This document shows positions 30,889 to 40,003 of a DNA stretch of 64,000 bases, in pieces. The notes below the pieces were generated by a model. That model was not told where the DNA came from, did not search any database, and worked only from the letters and a program-made list of their open reading frames with translations. The first letter of the stretch is position 1, and each line of letters begins with the position of its first letter. The position numbers and the translations under genes were made by a program. Source of the DNA: Cognatishimia activa (GTDB lineage: Bacteria; Pseudomonadota; Alphaproteobacteria; Rhodobacterales; Rhodobacteraceae); the NCBI RefSeq assembly GCF_017798205.1, contig NZ_CP060010.1, positions 1,054,001 to 1,118,000 on the forward strand. The letters run 5' to 3'.

Positions 30889-31236
30889 ATGATTGATGCA
30901 AAAGGTCCATATCGTGTCGGTGCCCTCTTCGTGGCTCTCAGCGGCCTCGTCCATCTTTTGGCGCTGTTTGTCAGTGGCTTCGCAAGCGGAGCGCTGGTGC
31001 TCGTGCCCGCGGGGATTGTCTACCTTGGTTTTGCCTACGGGCTGCTTCAGGGATGGCGCTGGCTGGCCTATGTTGTCTTCCTCTTGATGATGGTCGGAAG
31101 CCTCGTGGCGCTTTCCTCTGCCTGGACAACACCGTCAGTTCCTACTTGGATTTACCTGACCATTGTCGCTCTGGACTGGCTTACCGTCCTGGCCCTCTTC
31201 GGAGCACTCTGGCGAAGCCGCCCCGTCGCGGCGTAA
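30889..31236 (+). CDS. Small four-helix membrane protein in the hydroxylase operon
   Basis: 115 residues; GGAATTGAGAA precedes the ATG. Almost entirely four hydrophobic segments (about residues 8-28, 32-52, 58-78, 86-106), separated by short polar turns; no Cys, no metal motif. No family recognised with confidence. It starts 12 nt after the cytochrome stop and before a strong terminator, so it is the last gene of this operon. It could anchor the cytochrome or oxidase at the membrane, but nothing in the sequence proves it. Confidence 0.7.
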   Translation: MIDAKGPYRVGALFVALSGLVHLLALFVSGFASGALVLVPAGIVYLGFAYGLLQGWRWLAYVVFLLMMVGSLVALSSAWTTPSVPTWIYLTIVALDWLTVLALFGALWRSRPVAA

Positions 31237-31261
31237 ACACGCCACACTGCATTATCTTCAA

Positions 31262-31295
31262 AACGCGGGCCTCTCGCCGAGGTCCGCGTTTTTTG
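31262..31295 (+). terminator. Terminator of the molybdenum hydroxylase operon
   Basis: AACGCGGGCCTC loop GAGGTCCGCGTT then TTTTG: long GC stem with a T-run 25 nt past the last stop. Confidence 0.9.
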
Positions 31296-31448
31296 TATCC
31301 GGCAGGGAAACAACCGAGCTTTCAAGTGTCACTCAATCAAAACACAAAGGCACTTCTGCAGCGGATCACGGGAATTTTAGTAGCCATAACTTTATTAAAT
31401 AAAGGATGTTGGGCGCGGTTGGGGCCTGTGTATGAGGCTATTGTAAAG

Positions 31449-32114
31449 ATGTTTAATCGCAGAACATTTATGATCTCGAGCGCTGCTTTGTTTTCCGCGC
31501 CTATTTCGGCGCCGGTGATGGCTGCGCCTGTGACACGCCGATCCATGTGGGATGCATGGGACGCACAGGTGACTCCTGCAAACTTCGATCCTTACAAAAC
31601 CAACCCCTGGGACCTGCACGCGCGCTTTCTGCCGCAAAAAGTCCGGGTGAACGATGGGCTCTCGCCCGGAGACATTCATGTCGATGCGGTGGCCCGCTAT
31701 CTCTATCACATCGGAAACGACGGCACGGCGATGCGCTATGGCGTCGCGATCGCCCGCGGAGATCTCTACACACCGGGCGTCTACACAATTCGGCGCAAGG
31801 CAAAGTGGCCCGTTTGGACCCCAACTGCTGCGATGATCAAACGCGAGCCTCACAAGTATAAACAGCACGCTGGCGGTATGAACGGTGGCCCAGACAATCC
31901 GTTGGGGTCACGCGCGCTCTACCTCTATCGCGGCAATCGCGACACTTATCTGCGTATTCATGGTACGCCGACGCCTCGGTCTATCGGCCTGAGGGCAAGC
32001 TCTGGCTGCGTGCGCATGGTGATGGCACATATCAACCACCTCTACGAAAATGTAGACCTCGGCGTTCGGGCACATTTTTATTCGCCTGATCCGACTGTCA
32101 CGGCCCGTAGCTAG
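31449..32114 (+). CDS. L,D-transpeptidase (YkuD family)
   Basis: 221 residues from the ATG at 31449, which gives a clean signal peptide (MFNRRTFMISSAALFSAPIS, RR near the start, could also be Tat). A longer frame upstream is not family-like. Seen: the YkuD domain in the C-terminal half with catalytic His171 (IHGTP) and Cys187 (SSGCVRM). Known: YkuD enzymes form 3-3 cross-links in peptidoglycan or attach proteins to it. The N-terminal 70 residues are specific to alphaproteobacterial ErfK-like proteins. The ribosome binding site is weak (GAGG 11 nt upstream). Monocistronic, with its own terminator. Confidence 0.87.
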   Translation: MFNRRTFMISSAALFSAPISAPVMAAPVTRRSMWDAWDAQVTPANFDPYKTNPWDLHARFLPQKVRVNDGLSPGDIHVDAVARYLYHIGNDGTAMRYGVAIARGDLYTPGVYTIRRKAKWPVWTPTAAMIKREPHKYKQHAGGMNGGPDNPLGSRALYLYRGNRDTYLRIHGTPTPRSIGLRASSGCVRMVMAHINHLYENVDLGVRAHFYSPDPTVTARS

Positions 32115-32137
32115 GTCGAAATTCATAGCCCAAAGAA

Positions 32138-32175
32138 AAAGCCGCGGATCCAATTGGATCGGCGGCCTTTTTGTT
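32138..32175. terminator. Bidirectional terminator
   Basis: AAAGCCGCGGATCC AATT GGATCGGCGGCCTTTTTG: a long stem with an A-run on one side and a T-run on the other, between two convergent genes; it can serve both. Confidence 0.85.
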
Positions 32176-32201
32176 TTGCCACATATAAGAGCGAACGCTC
32201 G

Positions 32202-32468
32202 CTAACTCTGCGCTCGAGTGCAAATCGGATTGCCATTGGCAGTGCGCACCGGCAAATAGGTCGTCTCAATTGGTCCGCGATAGCGATAGAGATAGCAGCC
32301 ATTGGATGGGTCAATCTTGATCCGGCTTAAATCCTGACCCGGGGCAGCCAGTCGCGCCAATTCCGCCGAGGCTGGACGGTCGTTACTTGAACTCGCCTGA
32401 TTGGCAGCATCCGTACAAGCGCCAACGGCAAACACGCATATCACAGGTACAAGCCATTTCTGGATCAT
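32202..32468 (-). CDS. Small lipoprotein, unknown function
   Basis: 88 residues from the ATG at 32468 (GAGGG 8 nt upstream). Seen: a lipoprotein signal peptide with Cys18 in the lipobox FAVGAC, then a polar Ser/Asn/Ala-rich linker and a short C-terminal domain with two Cys (NGCYLYRYRGPIETTYLP and NPICTRAQS). The latter phrase resembles small alphaproteobacterial lipoproteins of unknown role. Located past the end of the long catabolic block but separated by about 165 nt, so probably independent. Confidence 0.7.
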   Translation of the reverse strand: MIQKWLVPVICVFAVGACTDAANQASSSNDRPASAELARLAAPGQDLSRIKIDPSNGCYLYRYRGPIETTYLPVRTANGNPICTRAQS

Positions 32469-32633
32469 CGGAGTTTCCCTCAAAAAATTACGCGCCTGCC
32501 ACCGCAAAACGACACTAGAGACTTTGAAGACTGGATCAACTTTTCCAGAAAAACGGTGTATTGCACGGGCAAAGCCACCGTTAATCGACACTCACCCGGC
32601 GCATTGTTTCCAGATCACTGGCAATCAACGTGC

Positions 32634-33242
32634 TCAGAGGCTTTCGCTTTCACGGGCCATAGAGAGCCGTTCCGTGATGGTGCGGGCTTCGGCATCAGAC
32701 ATCCCAAGCGCGCGCAATTGCAACATCGCGAAATTATGCGCCGCCTCGCGCCAGCCGACCTGGCCGTCTTGGATCAAAAGCATCGTGCTCAGAAGACCGC
32801 CTGCCATCTGCGCCCGGAACACCGTGACTTCGGACTTGGAAATCACAAAGCGACCACTTTCAATCCCAGTCATCAATGCCTTTTCAGGAACACCAAACCA
32901 GTATTTCTTAAGCTGACTTTCGCGAAGAGCGAACTCGGTTACGAAGCGGCCAACCTGCGGGTCGTTGTGAAACTCTTCAAGCGGAAAAGCCAATGCATAG
33001 GTCAATTGGATCGCTGGATCTTCTACACCGTCCAAAAGAGCCATCAGCTTTTCGTTGAACTGTTCAGTCACCTGATTGGCAACCTCAGAAAACAACGTGT
33101 CCATATCTGGGATCAGATTATAGATGGTGCTGCGCGCGACATTCGCCTCGCGGGCAAGTTCAGACACCGAAACGCCTTTGTTCCGTTTCTCGGCGAAAAT
33201 CTTCAAAGCCGCCGAATACAGTCTGTCTCTTGCTGCGTTCAT
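32634..33242 (-). CDS. TetR-family regulator at the end of the catabolic block
   Basis: 202 residues. Seen: TetR DNA-binding domain (residues 4-50) with ALKIFAEKRNKGVSVSELAR and EANVARSTIYNLIPDMDTLF. C-terminal ligand domain unspecific. It is the last gene in a row of same-strand catabolic genes, 77 nt after the DUF4334 gene. As the only regulator gene in the block it is the best candidate to bind the 19-nt site found before the thiolase gene and before the monooxygenase gene. Confidence 0.87.
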   Translation of the reverse strand: MNAARDRLYSAALKIFAEKRNKGVSVSELAREANVARSTIYNLIPDMDTLFSEVANQVTEQFNEKLMALLDGVEDPAIQLTYALAFPLEEFHNDPQVGRFVTEFALRESQLKKYWFGVPEKALMTGIESGRFVISKSEVTVFRAQMAGGLLSTMLLIQDGQVGWREAAHNFAMLQLRALGMSDAEARTITERLSMARESESL

Positions 33243-33319
33243 CGTTTTAAGTCTGTTCCATCTTTGTCATCTTTGGTTTTGCCTGTCTTCGCAGGGCGCT
33301 GCAATCATTGATCGGTCCG

Positions 33320-33871
33320 TCAGTTCATCTTCTCACGGTGCAGCTTAAAGAAATAAGGTTGATCCATGCCTTTGAAATCCATCCAGCCCAAAACAGAGTC
33401 AGGCCCAAGCGAGGCGAAGACATCATTGATGGGCTTTGCATCGTAACACATGGCCGCATGCTGACGTCCGCGGAAACTGATGGTACGCAGGCGCGCTTTG
33501 GGCTTACTCGTGCGGATCAGAGGTACAAGGATCGGAAACAGGACAGGCGCCAGAATATCCCGAAGCGGCAGATAGGTCGAAAGTTTGATCGGCAAGAGCG
33601 CCGGATTGACCGAGACTTTCCCCCACAGAGGCACCTTATGTACCAAAGGATGCACCGCATCGGGGCCTTCAAAAGACTTGCCATACCAATAAGAGCTTTC
33701 CAGCATCCCATCCATATCGTGATCCGTATCCACGCCCTCGCCATGCCAGCGCCCGAGCATTTGCTCTTCGGTCGCGGGCGGTAGGCTGTCAAACAGGGCC
33801 ATGGCCTCTTCGGTGGTCATCTTATCGTTCTGCTTTGGCATGGTTTCGTTACTTACTCCCCGTAACGTCAT
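33320..33871 (-). CDS. GXWXG / DUF4334 protein
   Basis: 183 residues (an in-frame ATG at 33841 is an alternative; neither has a perfect ribosome binding site). Seen: the N-terminal GXWXG domain, with the signature GRWHGEGVDT and SYWYGKSFEG, then a C-terminal DUF4334 domain with RTISFRGRQHAAMCYDAKPI, FAS and a closing GWMDFKGMDQPYFFKLHRE. Known: this two-domain family is common near fatty acid, terpene and ketone catabolic genes but its activity is not established. The compact shape suggests a lipid or ligand carrier, which is inference. Located 15 nt after the GMC oxidoreductase stop. Confidence 0.8.
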   Translation of the reverse strand: MTLRGVSNETMPKQNDKMTTEEAMALFDSLPPATEEQMLGRWHGEGVDTDHDMDGMLESSYWYGKSFEGPDAVHPLVHKVPLWGKVSVNPALLPIKLSTYLPLRDILAPVLFPILVPLIRTSKPKARLRTISFRGRQHAAMCYDAKPINDVFASLGPDSVLGWMDFKGMDQPYFFKLHREKMN

Positions 33872-33886
33872 CTGTGCAGGTCACCC

Positions 33887-35500
33887 CTAGATCCGAGCGT
33901 CCTCTTTGATCATATCGGCGGCTTTTTCTGCGATCATGATCGTGGGCGCATTGGTGTTGCCGCTGATCAGATTTGGCATCACCGAAGCATCCACGACGCG
34001 AAGCCCCTGAACGCCGCGCACCCGCAGCCTCGTGTCCAGAACGGCATCCTCATCCGAACCCATGCGGCAGGTGCCCACAGGGTGATAAACCGTATCCGCC
34101 AAATCGCGGATCGCGTGATCTAGCTTCGCCTCATCCGTAATGTCTCCGAAGACCAGCTCTTTCACGACGGCCTTGTCAATCGGCGCGCTTTTCATGATCT
34201 CTTGGGTCTTTTTCAATCCGGCCTTCAGGCGGCGGAAATCGGCGTCCGACTCAAGGAAGCGCGGATCAATCACAGGCGCGTCGCGCATGTCTGCGGAGGC
34301 CAAGCGCACGCTGCCACGGCTTTCGGGCCGCAAGATACAGACATGAACCGAGATCCCATGTCCCGGTAGAAATTTGCGCCCGTGATCCTGAATGCACCCC
34401 ACACCGAAATGCAGCTGGATATCCGGCCAATCCGCCTCGCTTTCAACCGAGAAAAACGCCCCAGATTCGGCGATATTGGACGACCAGAACCCGTGCCCGC
34501 GCCGCCGATAGGTCCTGATGTCGCGCAGAGACCGCCATACGGTTTGCGGGGAAATCCCCATCACATCCGGACGATTGACCTTATAGCCCATGGTGACGTC
34601 GACGTGGTCTTGCAGGTTTTGACCCACCTGCGCGCGATCCGCTTTCACTTCGATGCCCAGAGCTTTCAAATCCTCCGCCGGGCCAATGCCCGAGGCCATC
34701 AAAAGCTGAGGCGACTGGAACGCACCAGCGCAGACGATGACTTCGGCGCGCGCCGAGACCGTCTTAAGCTGGCGGCCCTCGTAATATTTCACACCCGTCG
34801 CGCGATCGTCCTCGATCACCAACTCTTGCGCAAGAGCCTTGGTGATCACATGCAGAGAGCTGCGTTCCATATTGGGATGCAGATAGGCCGCCGCCGCGGA
34901 ACAGCGTTGGCCGCGCCGTTCGTTGTGGAACTGGGTGACCTGAAACATCCCGGCACCCTGTTGCTCGGGCCCATTGAAATCATGGGTACGCCGAAGCTGA
35001 ACCGCCTCGCAAGCCTCTAGGAAATCGTCATTGATCGCATAGGGCGTCGGCAAATCCGAAACATGCAACGGGCCGTCAGAGCCGTGCAATTCATCCGCAC
35101 CGCGCATATTCCGCTCGGACTTCTTGAAATAGGGCAGCACATCAGACCAGCTCCAGCCATCGCACCCATTTGCGGCCCAATTGTCATAGTCACGAGGGTT
35201 CCCGCGAATATAGATCATCGCGTTGATCGCAGAACTGCCGCCCAACCCTTTGCCACGCGGCTGATAGCCCACACGCCCGTTCAGCCCAGGCTGTGGCACT
35301 GTTTCAAAACCCCAGTTCAGATTAGTCAAACGCCCGCCATGCACCGCACCAATGACCAAGGACGGCACCCGAACGAAAAGGGATTTCCCTTCGCCCCCAG
35401 CTTCAAGCAAACAAACAGAGACCTTTGGGTCTTCGGACAAGCGCGACGCAAGAGTTGCCCCTGCCGAACCGCCGCCAACGATGACATAGTCAAATTCCAT
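33887..35500 (-). CDS. GMC-family FAD oxidoreductase
   Basis: 537 residues; GGAGGG 9 nt before the ATG. Seen: FAD-binding [17 protein letters not shown], the GMC signature [14 protein letters not shown], and the C-terminal catalytic region with [12 protein letters not shown] plus [15 protein letters not shown]. Known: GMC enzymes oxidise primary or secondary alcohols; bacterial members close to choline dehydrogenase and to alcohol dehydrogenases such as AlkJ share this length and motif set. In this setting an alcohol released by the esterase is a more natural substrate than choline, since no betaine aldehyde dehydrogenase is near. Exact specificity unresolved. Confidence 0.88.
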   Translation of the reverse strand: MEFDYVIVGGGSAGATLASRLSEDPKVSVCLLEAGGEGKSLFVRVPSLVIGAVHGGRLTNLNWGFETVPQPGLNGRVGYQPRGKGLGGSSAINAMIYIRGNPRDYDNWAANGCDGWSWSDVLPYFKKSERNMRGADELHGSDGPLHVSDLPTPYAINDDFLEACEAVQLRRTHDFNGPEQQGAGMFQVTQFHNERRGQRCSAAAAYLHPNMERSSLHVITKALAQELVIEDDRATGVKYYEGRQLKTVSARAEVIVCAGAFQSPQLLMASGIGPAEDLKALGIEVKADRAQVGQNLQDHVDVTMGYKVNRPDVMGISPQTVWRSLRDIRTYRRRGHGFWSSNIAESGAFFSVESEADWPDIQLHFGVGCIQDHGRKFLPGHGISVHVCILRPESRGSVRLASADMRDAPVIDPRFLESDADFRRLKAGLKKTQEIMKSAPIDKAVVKELVFGDITDEAKLDHAIRDLADTVYHPVGTCRMGSDEDAVLDTRLRVRGVQGLRVVDASVMPNLISGNTNAPTIMIAEKAADMIKEDARI

Positions 35501-35565
35501 GTTGTTTTACCCTCCGCTTTGGCACGCGGCCTGCGATCTTTTGAAGCCTGAGACACAGGTGATGC

Positions 35566-36684
35566 TTAGGTCAGTATGCCTTTCTTTTGCAGCTGCTCAA
35601 TCTCTGCCAAGTCAAATCCGCATTCCCTCAACACTCCGACGGAATCCTCCCCTGATCCCGCCGGAGACTGAGGCACCCGCGCGACGGATCGGCTGAACCG
35701 AGGTGCGGGTGCCGGGTGAATGGTGCCGTCGATCGTTTGAAAAACGCCGCGCTCCGCCATATGTGGATGCGTTGAAGCCTCCCTCAACTTCAATACAGGC
35801 GTCACGCAAGCATCCGAGGTCTCAAAGATCGCGGTCCATTCATCTCGTGATTTTGTTTGGAAATGGGCGGCAAAGCGCGCGTGCATATCCGGCCAATGTT
35901 TGGGGTTCTGCTGGTTCTTGGCATCCTCTTGCGGCAGACCCGCAAGCCGCAGGAACTCTGCAAAGAACTGAGGCTCGATGCAGCCGACAGCAACATATTG
36001 CCCGTCTGCACATTCATAGGTGCGATAGAACGGCGCCGACCCGTCCAGAAAATTCTGCCCTCGGGTTTCGCCTGCCATGCCCTTGGCAATCAGCATATTG
36101 ATCAAGCCACCCATCGCGGCCACGCCATCCACCATGGCCGCATCAACGACCTGACCTTTGCCAGAGCGTGATTTCTCGATCAAAGCGGCCAGAATGCCGA
36201 AGACCAGAAACATCGAGCCGCCGCCGTAGTCTGCCACGTAGTTCAGCGCCGAATGTGGCGGTTTCCCGGGCGCTCCGAACATATTGAGCGTCCCGGTGAG
36301 CGCGAGATAGTTCATATCATGGCCCGCAGTCTGCGCCGCAGGTCCGTCCTGCCCCCAGCCTGTCATGCGGCCATAGATCAGGTGGTCACCCGTGTCCTGA
36401 GGGCCCAGACCCAGCTTCTCCATGACGCCAGGGCGGAACCCTTCGATCAGCACATCGGCGCTGTTCAAAAGCCGCAGAACAGCGGCCTTGCCTTCGGTCG
36501 ACTTCAGATCAATCGCAAGAGAGCGTTTGCCGCGCCGGTTCACATCGGTGGGGTCAGGCTTGGCGCTTTTGCGGTCAATGGTGATGACATCCGCACCCAT
36601 ATCCGCCAGCAATTGGCCTGCCAGGGGTGCAGGACCAATCCCTGTGAACTCGACAACTTTTATGCCCTCAAGCGGTGCGCTCAT
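35566..36684 (-). CDS. Class III CoA-transferase (CaiB/BaiF family)
   Basis: 372 residues. Seen: PLEGIKVVEFTGIGPAPLAG, DVNRRGKRSLAIDLKS, the catalytic-Asp context GHDMNYLALTG, and a CAT domain with GGGSMFLVFGILAAL. The phrase GIGPAPLAGQLLADMG and length match alpha-methylacyl-CoA racemases, which share this fold and use the His-Asp pair in GHDMNY. So the enzyme may racemise a 2-methylacyl-CoA so that the (S)-specific acyl-CoA dehydrogenase can act. That supports a branched substrate, though true CoA transfer is not excluded. Overlaps the preceding acyl-CoA dehydrogenase gene by 4 nt. Confidence 0.88.
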   Translation of the reverse strand: MSAPLEGIKVVEFTGIGPAPLAGQLLADMGADVITIDRKSAKPDPTDVNRRGKRSLAIDLKSTEGKAAVLRLLNSADVLIEGFRPGVMEKLGLGPQDTGDHLIYGRMTGWGQDGPAAQTAGHDMNYLALTGTLNMFGAPGKPPHSALNYVADYGGGSMFLVFGILAALIEKSRSGKGQVVDAAMVDGVAAMGGLINMLIAKGMAGETRGQNFLDGSAPFYRTYECADGQYVAVGCIEPQFFAEFLRLAGLPQEDAKNQQNPKHWPDMHARFAAHFQTKSRDEWTAIFETSDACVTPVLKLREASTHPHMAERGVFQTIDGTIHPAPAPRFSRSVARVPQSPAGSGEDSVGVLRECGFDLAEIEQLQKKGILT

Positions 36685-37844
36685 CGGCCTGCACCCCGAT
36701 CATCCAGCCCAAGGCCACGGCCGATGATCTCTTTCATGATCTCAGAGGTGCCTGCATAAATCCGGCTGATCCGCGCATCCGCATAGAGCCGCGAGATCTC
36801 GTATTCATCCATGAAGCCTGCACCGCCGTGCAGTTGAAGACAATCATCCACCACACGGGCTTCAATTTCAGACGTCTTGAGTTTTGCTTCAGCCGCCACT
36901 TCAGCGCTCAGCTTGCCTTGCAGATGCAGCTTGGTGCAGTGGTCGGTAAAGACCCAGCCCATGTCCAGCTCTGTACGCATCTCGGCCATTTTGAAACGGC
37001 TGTTCTGAAACGTGCCGATGGGCTTACCGAAAGCCTTGCGCTCGGTGATATAGTCCATCGTCACCTCAAAGGCGCGCTCGGCGCGACCCATGAAGGCCGC
37101 AGCCCCTGCAAGGCGTTCTTCGGCAAGGCCCGACATCATGTATTTGAAGCCTTTGTAAGGGTCGCCCAAGACATTCTCTTTCGGGATCTTCACATCCTCG
37201 AAGAAGAGCTCCGCCGTGTCCTGCGCATGTAAGCCCAATTTCTTGAGCTTACGCCCGCGCTGAAACCCTTCCATACCGGCTTCGACGATAAAGAGCCCCA
37301 TGGCGTGCGGATTGTCCGGATGGGTGCGCGCCGCAACCAGAACCACATCAGAAATCAACCCGTTAGAAATATATGTCTTAGAGCCATTCAGAACCCAATG
37401 ATCGCCCTTGTCCTCAGCACGTGTGCGAATGCCTGCCATGTCAGACCCGGTGCCAGGTTCAGTGATCGCAATCGCGAGGATCTTGTCGCCAGAGACGATC
37501 CCCGGCATCAGGCGATCTTTCTGTTCCTTGGTGCCGAATTTCTGGAAATACGGCCCCACGATGCGGTTGTGCAGCGGCAGGAATAGACCCGAGCTATATT
37601 TGGTGATCTCTTCCATCAGGATCTGGTCATAGCGGAAATCATCCACGCCCAGACCGCCATAAGCCTCATCCGCATACATGGCGAGGAACCCGGCCTCTCC
37701 GGCCGCTTTCCAGACCTCCTTGCTGACCTGACCATCGGCCAACCATTGCTCGGCATGAGGAACGATGTGCTCCTCACACCATTTCACAACCGAGTTGCGA
37801 AAGATCTCGTGCTCTTCTTCGTAAAGGTCGCGTGGGATCATCAT
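36681..37844 (-). CDS. Acyl-CoA dehydrogenase
   Basis: 387 residues. First beta-oxidation step (acyl-CoA to trans-2-enoyl-CoA, electrons to ETF). Seen: AITEPGTGSDMAGIRT, NGSKTYISNGLISD, the FAD/substrate phrase AFGKPIGTFQNSRFKMAEM, the helix QLHGGAGFMDEYEISRLYAD and the ending RISRIYAGTSEIMKEIIGR. The catalytic Glu of short- and medium-chain enzymes falls in YAGTSE. Chain-length specificity cannot be read directly. Its start lies 2 nt after the FadB stop and its stop overlaps the CoA-transferase start (ATGA). Confidence 0.93.
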   Translation of the reverse strand: MMIPRDLYEEEHEIFRNSVVKWCEEHIVPHAEQWLADGQVSKEVWKAAGEAGFLAMYADEAYGGLGVDDFRYDQILMEEITKYSSGLFLPLHNRIVGPYFQKFGTKEQKDRLMPGIVSGDKILAIAITEPGTGSDMAGIRTRAEDKGDHWVLNGSKTYISNGLISDVVLVAARTHPDNPHAMGLFIVEAGMEGFQRGRKLKKLGLHAQDTAELFFEDVKIPKENVLGDPYKGFKYMMSGLAEERLAGAAAFMGRAERAFEVTMDYITERKAFGKPIGTFQNSRFKMAEMRTELDMGWVFTDHCTKLHLQGKLSAEVAAEAKLKTSEIEARVVDDCLQLHGGAGFMDEYEISRLYADARISRIYAGTSEIMKEIIGRGLGLDDRGAGR

Positions 37845-37846
37845 GT

Positions 37847-39994
37847 TTAGGCTGCCTTCTGCTCTGCATCAAACATCTTGGCGATGGCGCCTTCTGGCAC
37901 CACAAAACGCGCTCCGTATTTTTCTGCCAGTTCAGCGGCACGTGCCAGGAAGACGTCTTTTGTTTTGCCGTGAATGAACTGGAGCGCGCCGCCTGTGTGA
38001 GGTGGGAACCCGATGGCGAAAATCGAGCCGATATTGGCCTCGGTTTCCGTGTTCAAGACGCCTTCATCAAGGCATCTTAGGGTCTCGATCACCTGACGAT
38101 AGATCAGACGATCCACCGCATCTTCAATCGAGACATCGCGGTCCTCGACCACAAACTGAGACAATTCAGGCCAGAGGGTTTTCGTGCCATCCGCGTGATA
38201 GTCATAGAATCCTGCGCTGTCCTTGCGACCGCGACGGCCCAGATCCACCATCGCGTGGCCGATATGACGGGTGGCCGCGTTGTCTTTGCCGAAGGCTGAA
38301 TTCTCGCCCAGACGTTCGTCAAGTTCCTTATGGGTCTCCCAGGCCTTGCGCGTCAGTTCCATCGAGACCTCGTCATGCACGGCCAGTGGGCCTACAGGCA
38401 TGCCCGCTTTCCAGCCCGCGCGTTCAATCGCAACGGGGGACACGCCGTCCTGCATCAGGGCCAGACCCTCGTCCAGATAGGTCGCGAAGACACGGCTGGT
38501 AAAGAAGCCACGACTGTCGTTCACAACGATGGGCATATACCCAATCTGCGCGACATAGTCATAAGCCTTGCGCAGCGTTTCCTGACTGGTCTTCTTGCCG
38601 CAAATGATCTCGACGATCTTCATTTTGTCGACCGGAGAGAAGAAATGCAGGCCGATAAAGCGGCTCGGATCCGGGCAGAATTCAGCCAGAACGCTGATCG
38701 GCAAGGACGAGGTATTGGAGCCATAGATCCCGTCATCCGCCAGCATCTCAAAACTTTCTTTGATCACCTTTTCCTTGAGGTTGATGTCCTCAAAGACCGC
38801 CTCAACGATAATATCCGCGCCTTTGTAGTCCGCGTCCTTATCGGTTGGCGTGATCAGATCCAACAACCCGTCTTTGCGCTCTTGCGTCATGCGTTTGCGC
38901 TTGATGCGTTTATCCGCCAGCGTGTTGGAATAGGCTTTGCCCTTCTCGGCATTCTCGACAGAGACATCCTTCAGAACGGTCTCAAGCCCCTTATAGGCCT
39001 GCGCCCAGGCGATACCCGCTCCCATCATGCCAGCGCCCAAAACGGCAGCATTCTTGAACTTGGTCGGCGCACCCTCTGGGCGGATCTTGCCGGATTTCAC
39101 GGCCTGCATGCCAAAGAAGAACGTCTTAATCGCAGCCTTTGCCTCGGGTGAACGCAAGAGCGCCACCAAGCCACGGCTTTCGGCGCGCAGCGCGCTGTCA
39201 AAACCCATGCGCATCGAGTTTACCGCGATATCGACGATCTTTTCCGGTGCCGGCATCAGGCCACGCGTTTTGCCATAGAGCATCGTCGGAGCCATCGCCG
39301 CCGCCATGCGCACATTTGGCGCAGTCGCGTCGCCTCCCGGGTATTTAAAGCCCTTCTTGTCCCAAGGTTTGGTGCCCGCTTTCGGGTTCGCCTTGATCCA
39401 GTCTTTGGCCACCGGGATCAGCTGATCCTGCGCCTCAACGATGGCATCCACCATGCCCGCTTTCAGCGCCGCATCCGGACGCAACTGCTTGCCTTCGGCC
39501 AACAGCGGCAGTGCCGCCTCAAGGCCGAGCATTGCGACCATGCGGCACACGCCGCCCGCACCCGGCAGAACGCCAAGGGTCACTTCGGGCAGGCCAACAA
39601 CCGCTTTGGGGTCTGCCACGACAATCCGGTGATCACAGGCCAGACAGATCTCATATCCTCCGCCCAGTGCCGCGCCATTGATGGCGGCCACGAAAGGCAC
39701 CGGCAGTTTTTCCATCGCGCGAAACGGCGCTTTGTTGCGTTCGACATAGTCGTACATTTCCTGCGCGGTCTGGTTGGAATTCAGCATGAAATCCAGATCC
39801 CCTCCGGCGAAGAAGGTTTTCTTGGCAGAGGCCAGAACGACCCCCGCCAACCCTTCTTCGGCCTTCAGGCGCTCGATCATTTCTTCCATGGCATCAAGCC
39901 AGGCAAAGGTCATTGTGTTGGCGGATTTATCCTGCGCGTCAAAGGTGACCGTGACGATGCCGTCCGCATCTTTTTCGTAAGTATATTCAGACAT
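37847..39994 (-). CDS. Bifunctional enoyl-CoA hydratase / 3-hydroxyacyl-CoA dehydrogenase (FadB/FadJ type)
   Basis: 715 residues; GAGGAGAG before the ATG. Seen: N-terminal crotonase domain (about 1-190) with oxyanion-hole AAINGAALGGGYEICLACDH and VGLPEVTLGVLPGAGG, then a Rossmann domain (about 315-490) with VLGAGMMGAGIAWAQAYKG and GLHFFSPVDKMKIVEII, and a C-terminal helical domain. Catalyses hydration and NAD-dependent oxidation of enoyl-CoA. The gene sits between acyl-CoA dehydrogenase and thiolase genes, forming a complete beta-oxidation spiral. Confidence 0.94.
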   Translation of the reverse strand: MSEYTYEKDADGIVTVTFDAQDKSANTMTFAWLDAMEEMIERLKAEEGLAGVVLASAKKTFFAGGDLDFMLNSNQTAQEMYDYVERNKAPFRAMEKLPVPFVAAINGAALGGGYEICLACDHRIVVADPKAVVGLPEVTLGVLPGAGGVCRMVAMLGLEAALPLLAEGKQLRPDAALKAGMVDAIVEAQDQLIPVAKDWIKANPKAGTKPWDKKGFKYPGGDATAPNVRMAAAMAPTMLYGKTRGLMPAPEKIVDIAVNSMRMGFDSALRAESRGLVALLRSPEAKAAIKTFFFGMQAVKSGKIRPEGAPTKFKNAAVLGAGMMGAGIAWAQAYKGLETVLKDVSVENAEKGKAYSNTLADKRIKRKRMTQERKDGLLDLITPTDKDADYKGADIIVEAVFEDINLKEKVIKESFEMLADDGIYGSNTSSLPISVLAEFCPDPSRFIGLHFFSPVDKMKIVEIICGKKTSQETLRKAYDYVAQIGYMPIVVNDSRGFFTSRVFATYLDEGLALMQDGVSPVAIERAGWKAGMPVGPLAVHDEVSMELTRKAWETHKELDERLGENSAFGKDNAATRHIGHAMVDLGRRGRKDSAGFYDYHADGTKTLWPELSQFVVEDRDVSIEDAVDRLIYRQVIETLRCLDEGVLNTETEANIGSIFAIGFPPHTGGALQFIHGKTKDVFLARAAELAEKYGARFVVPEGAIAKMFDAEQKAA

Positions 39995-40003
39995 TATCTC
40001 TCC

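Noticed and set aside
33887-35500. Choline dehydrogenase BetA
   Set aside because: No betB, betI or choline transporter nearby; the gene is embedded in a beta-oxidation block, so a general GMC alcohol oxidase is safer.
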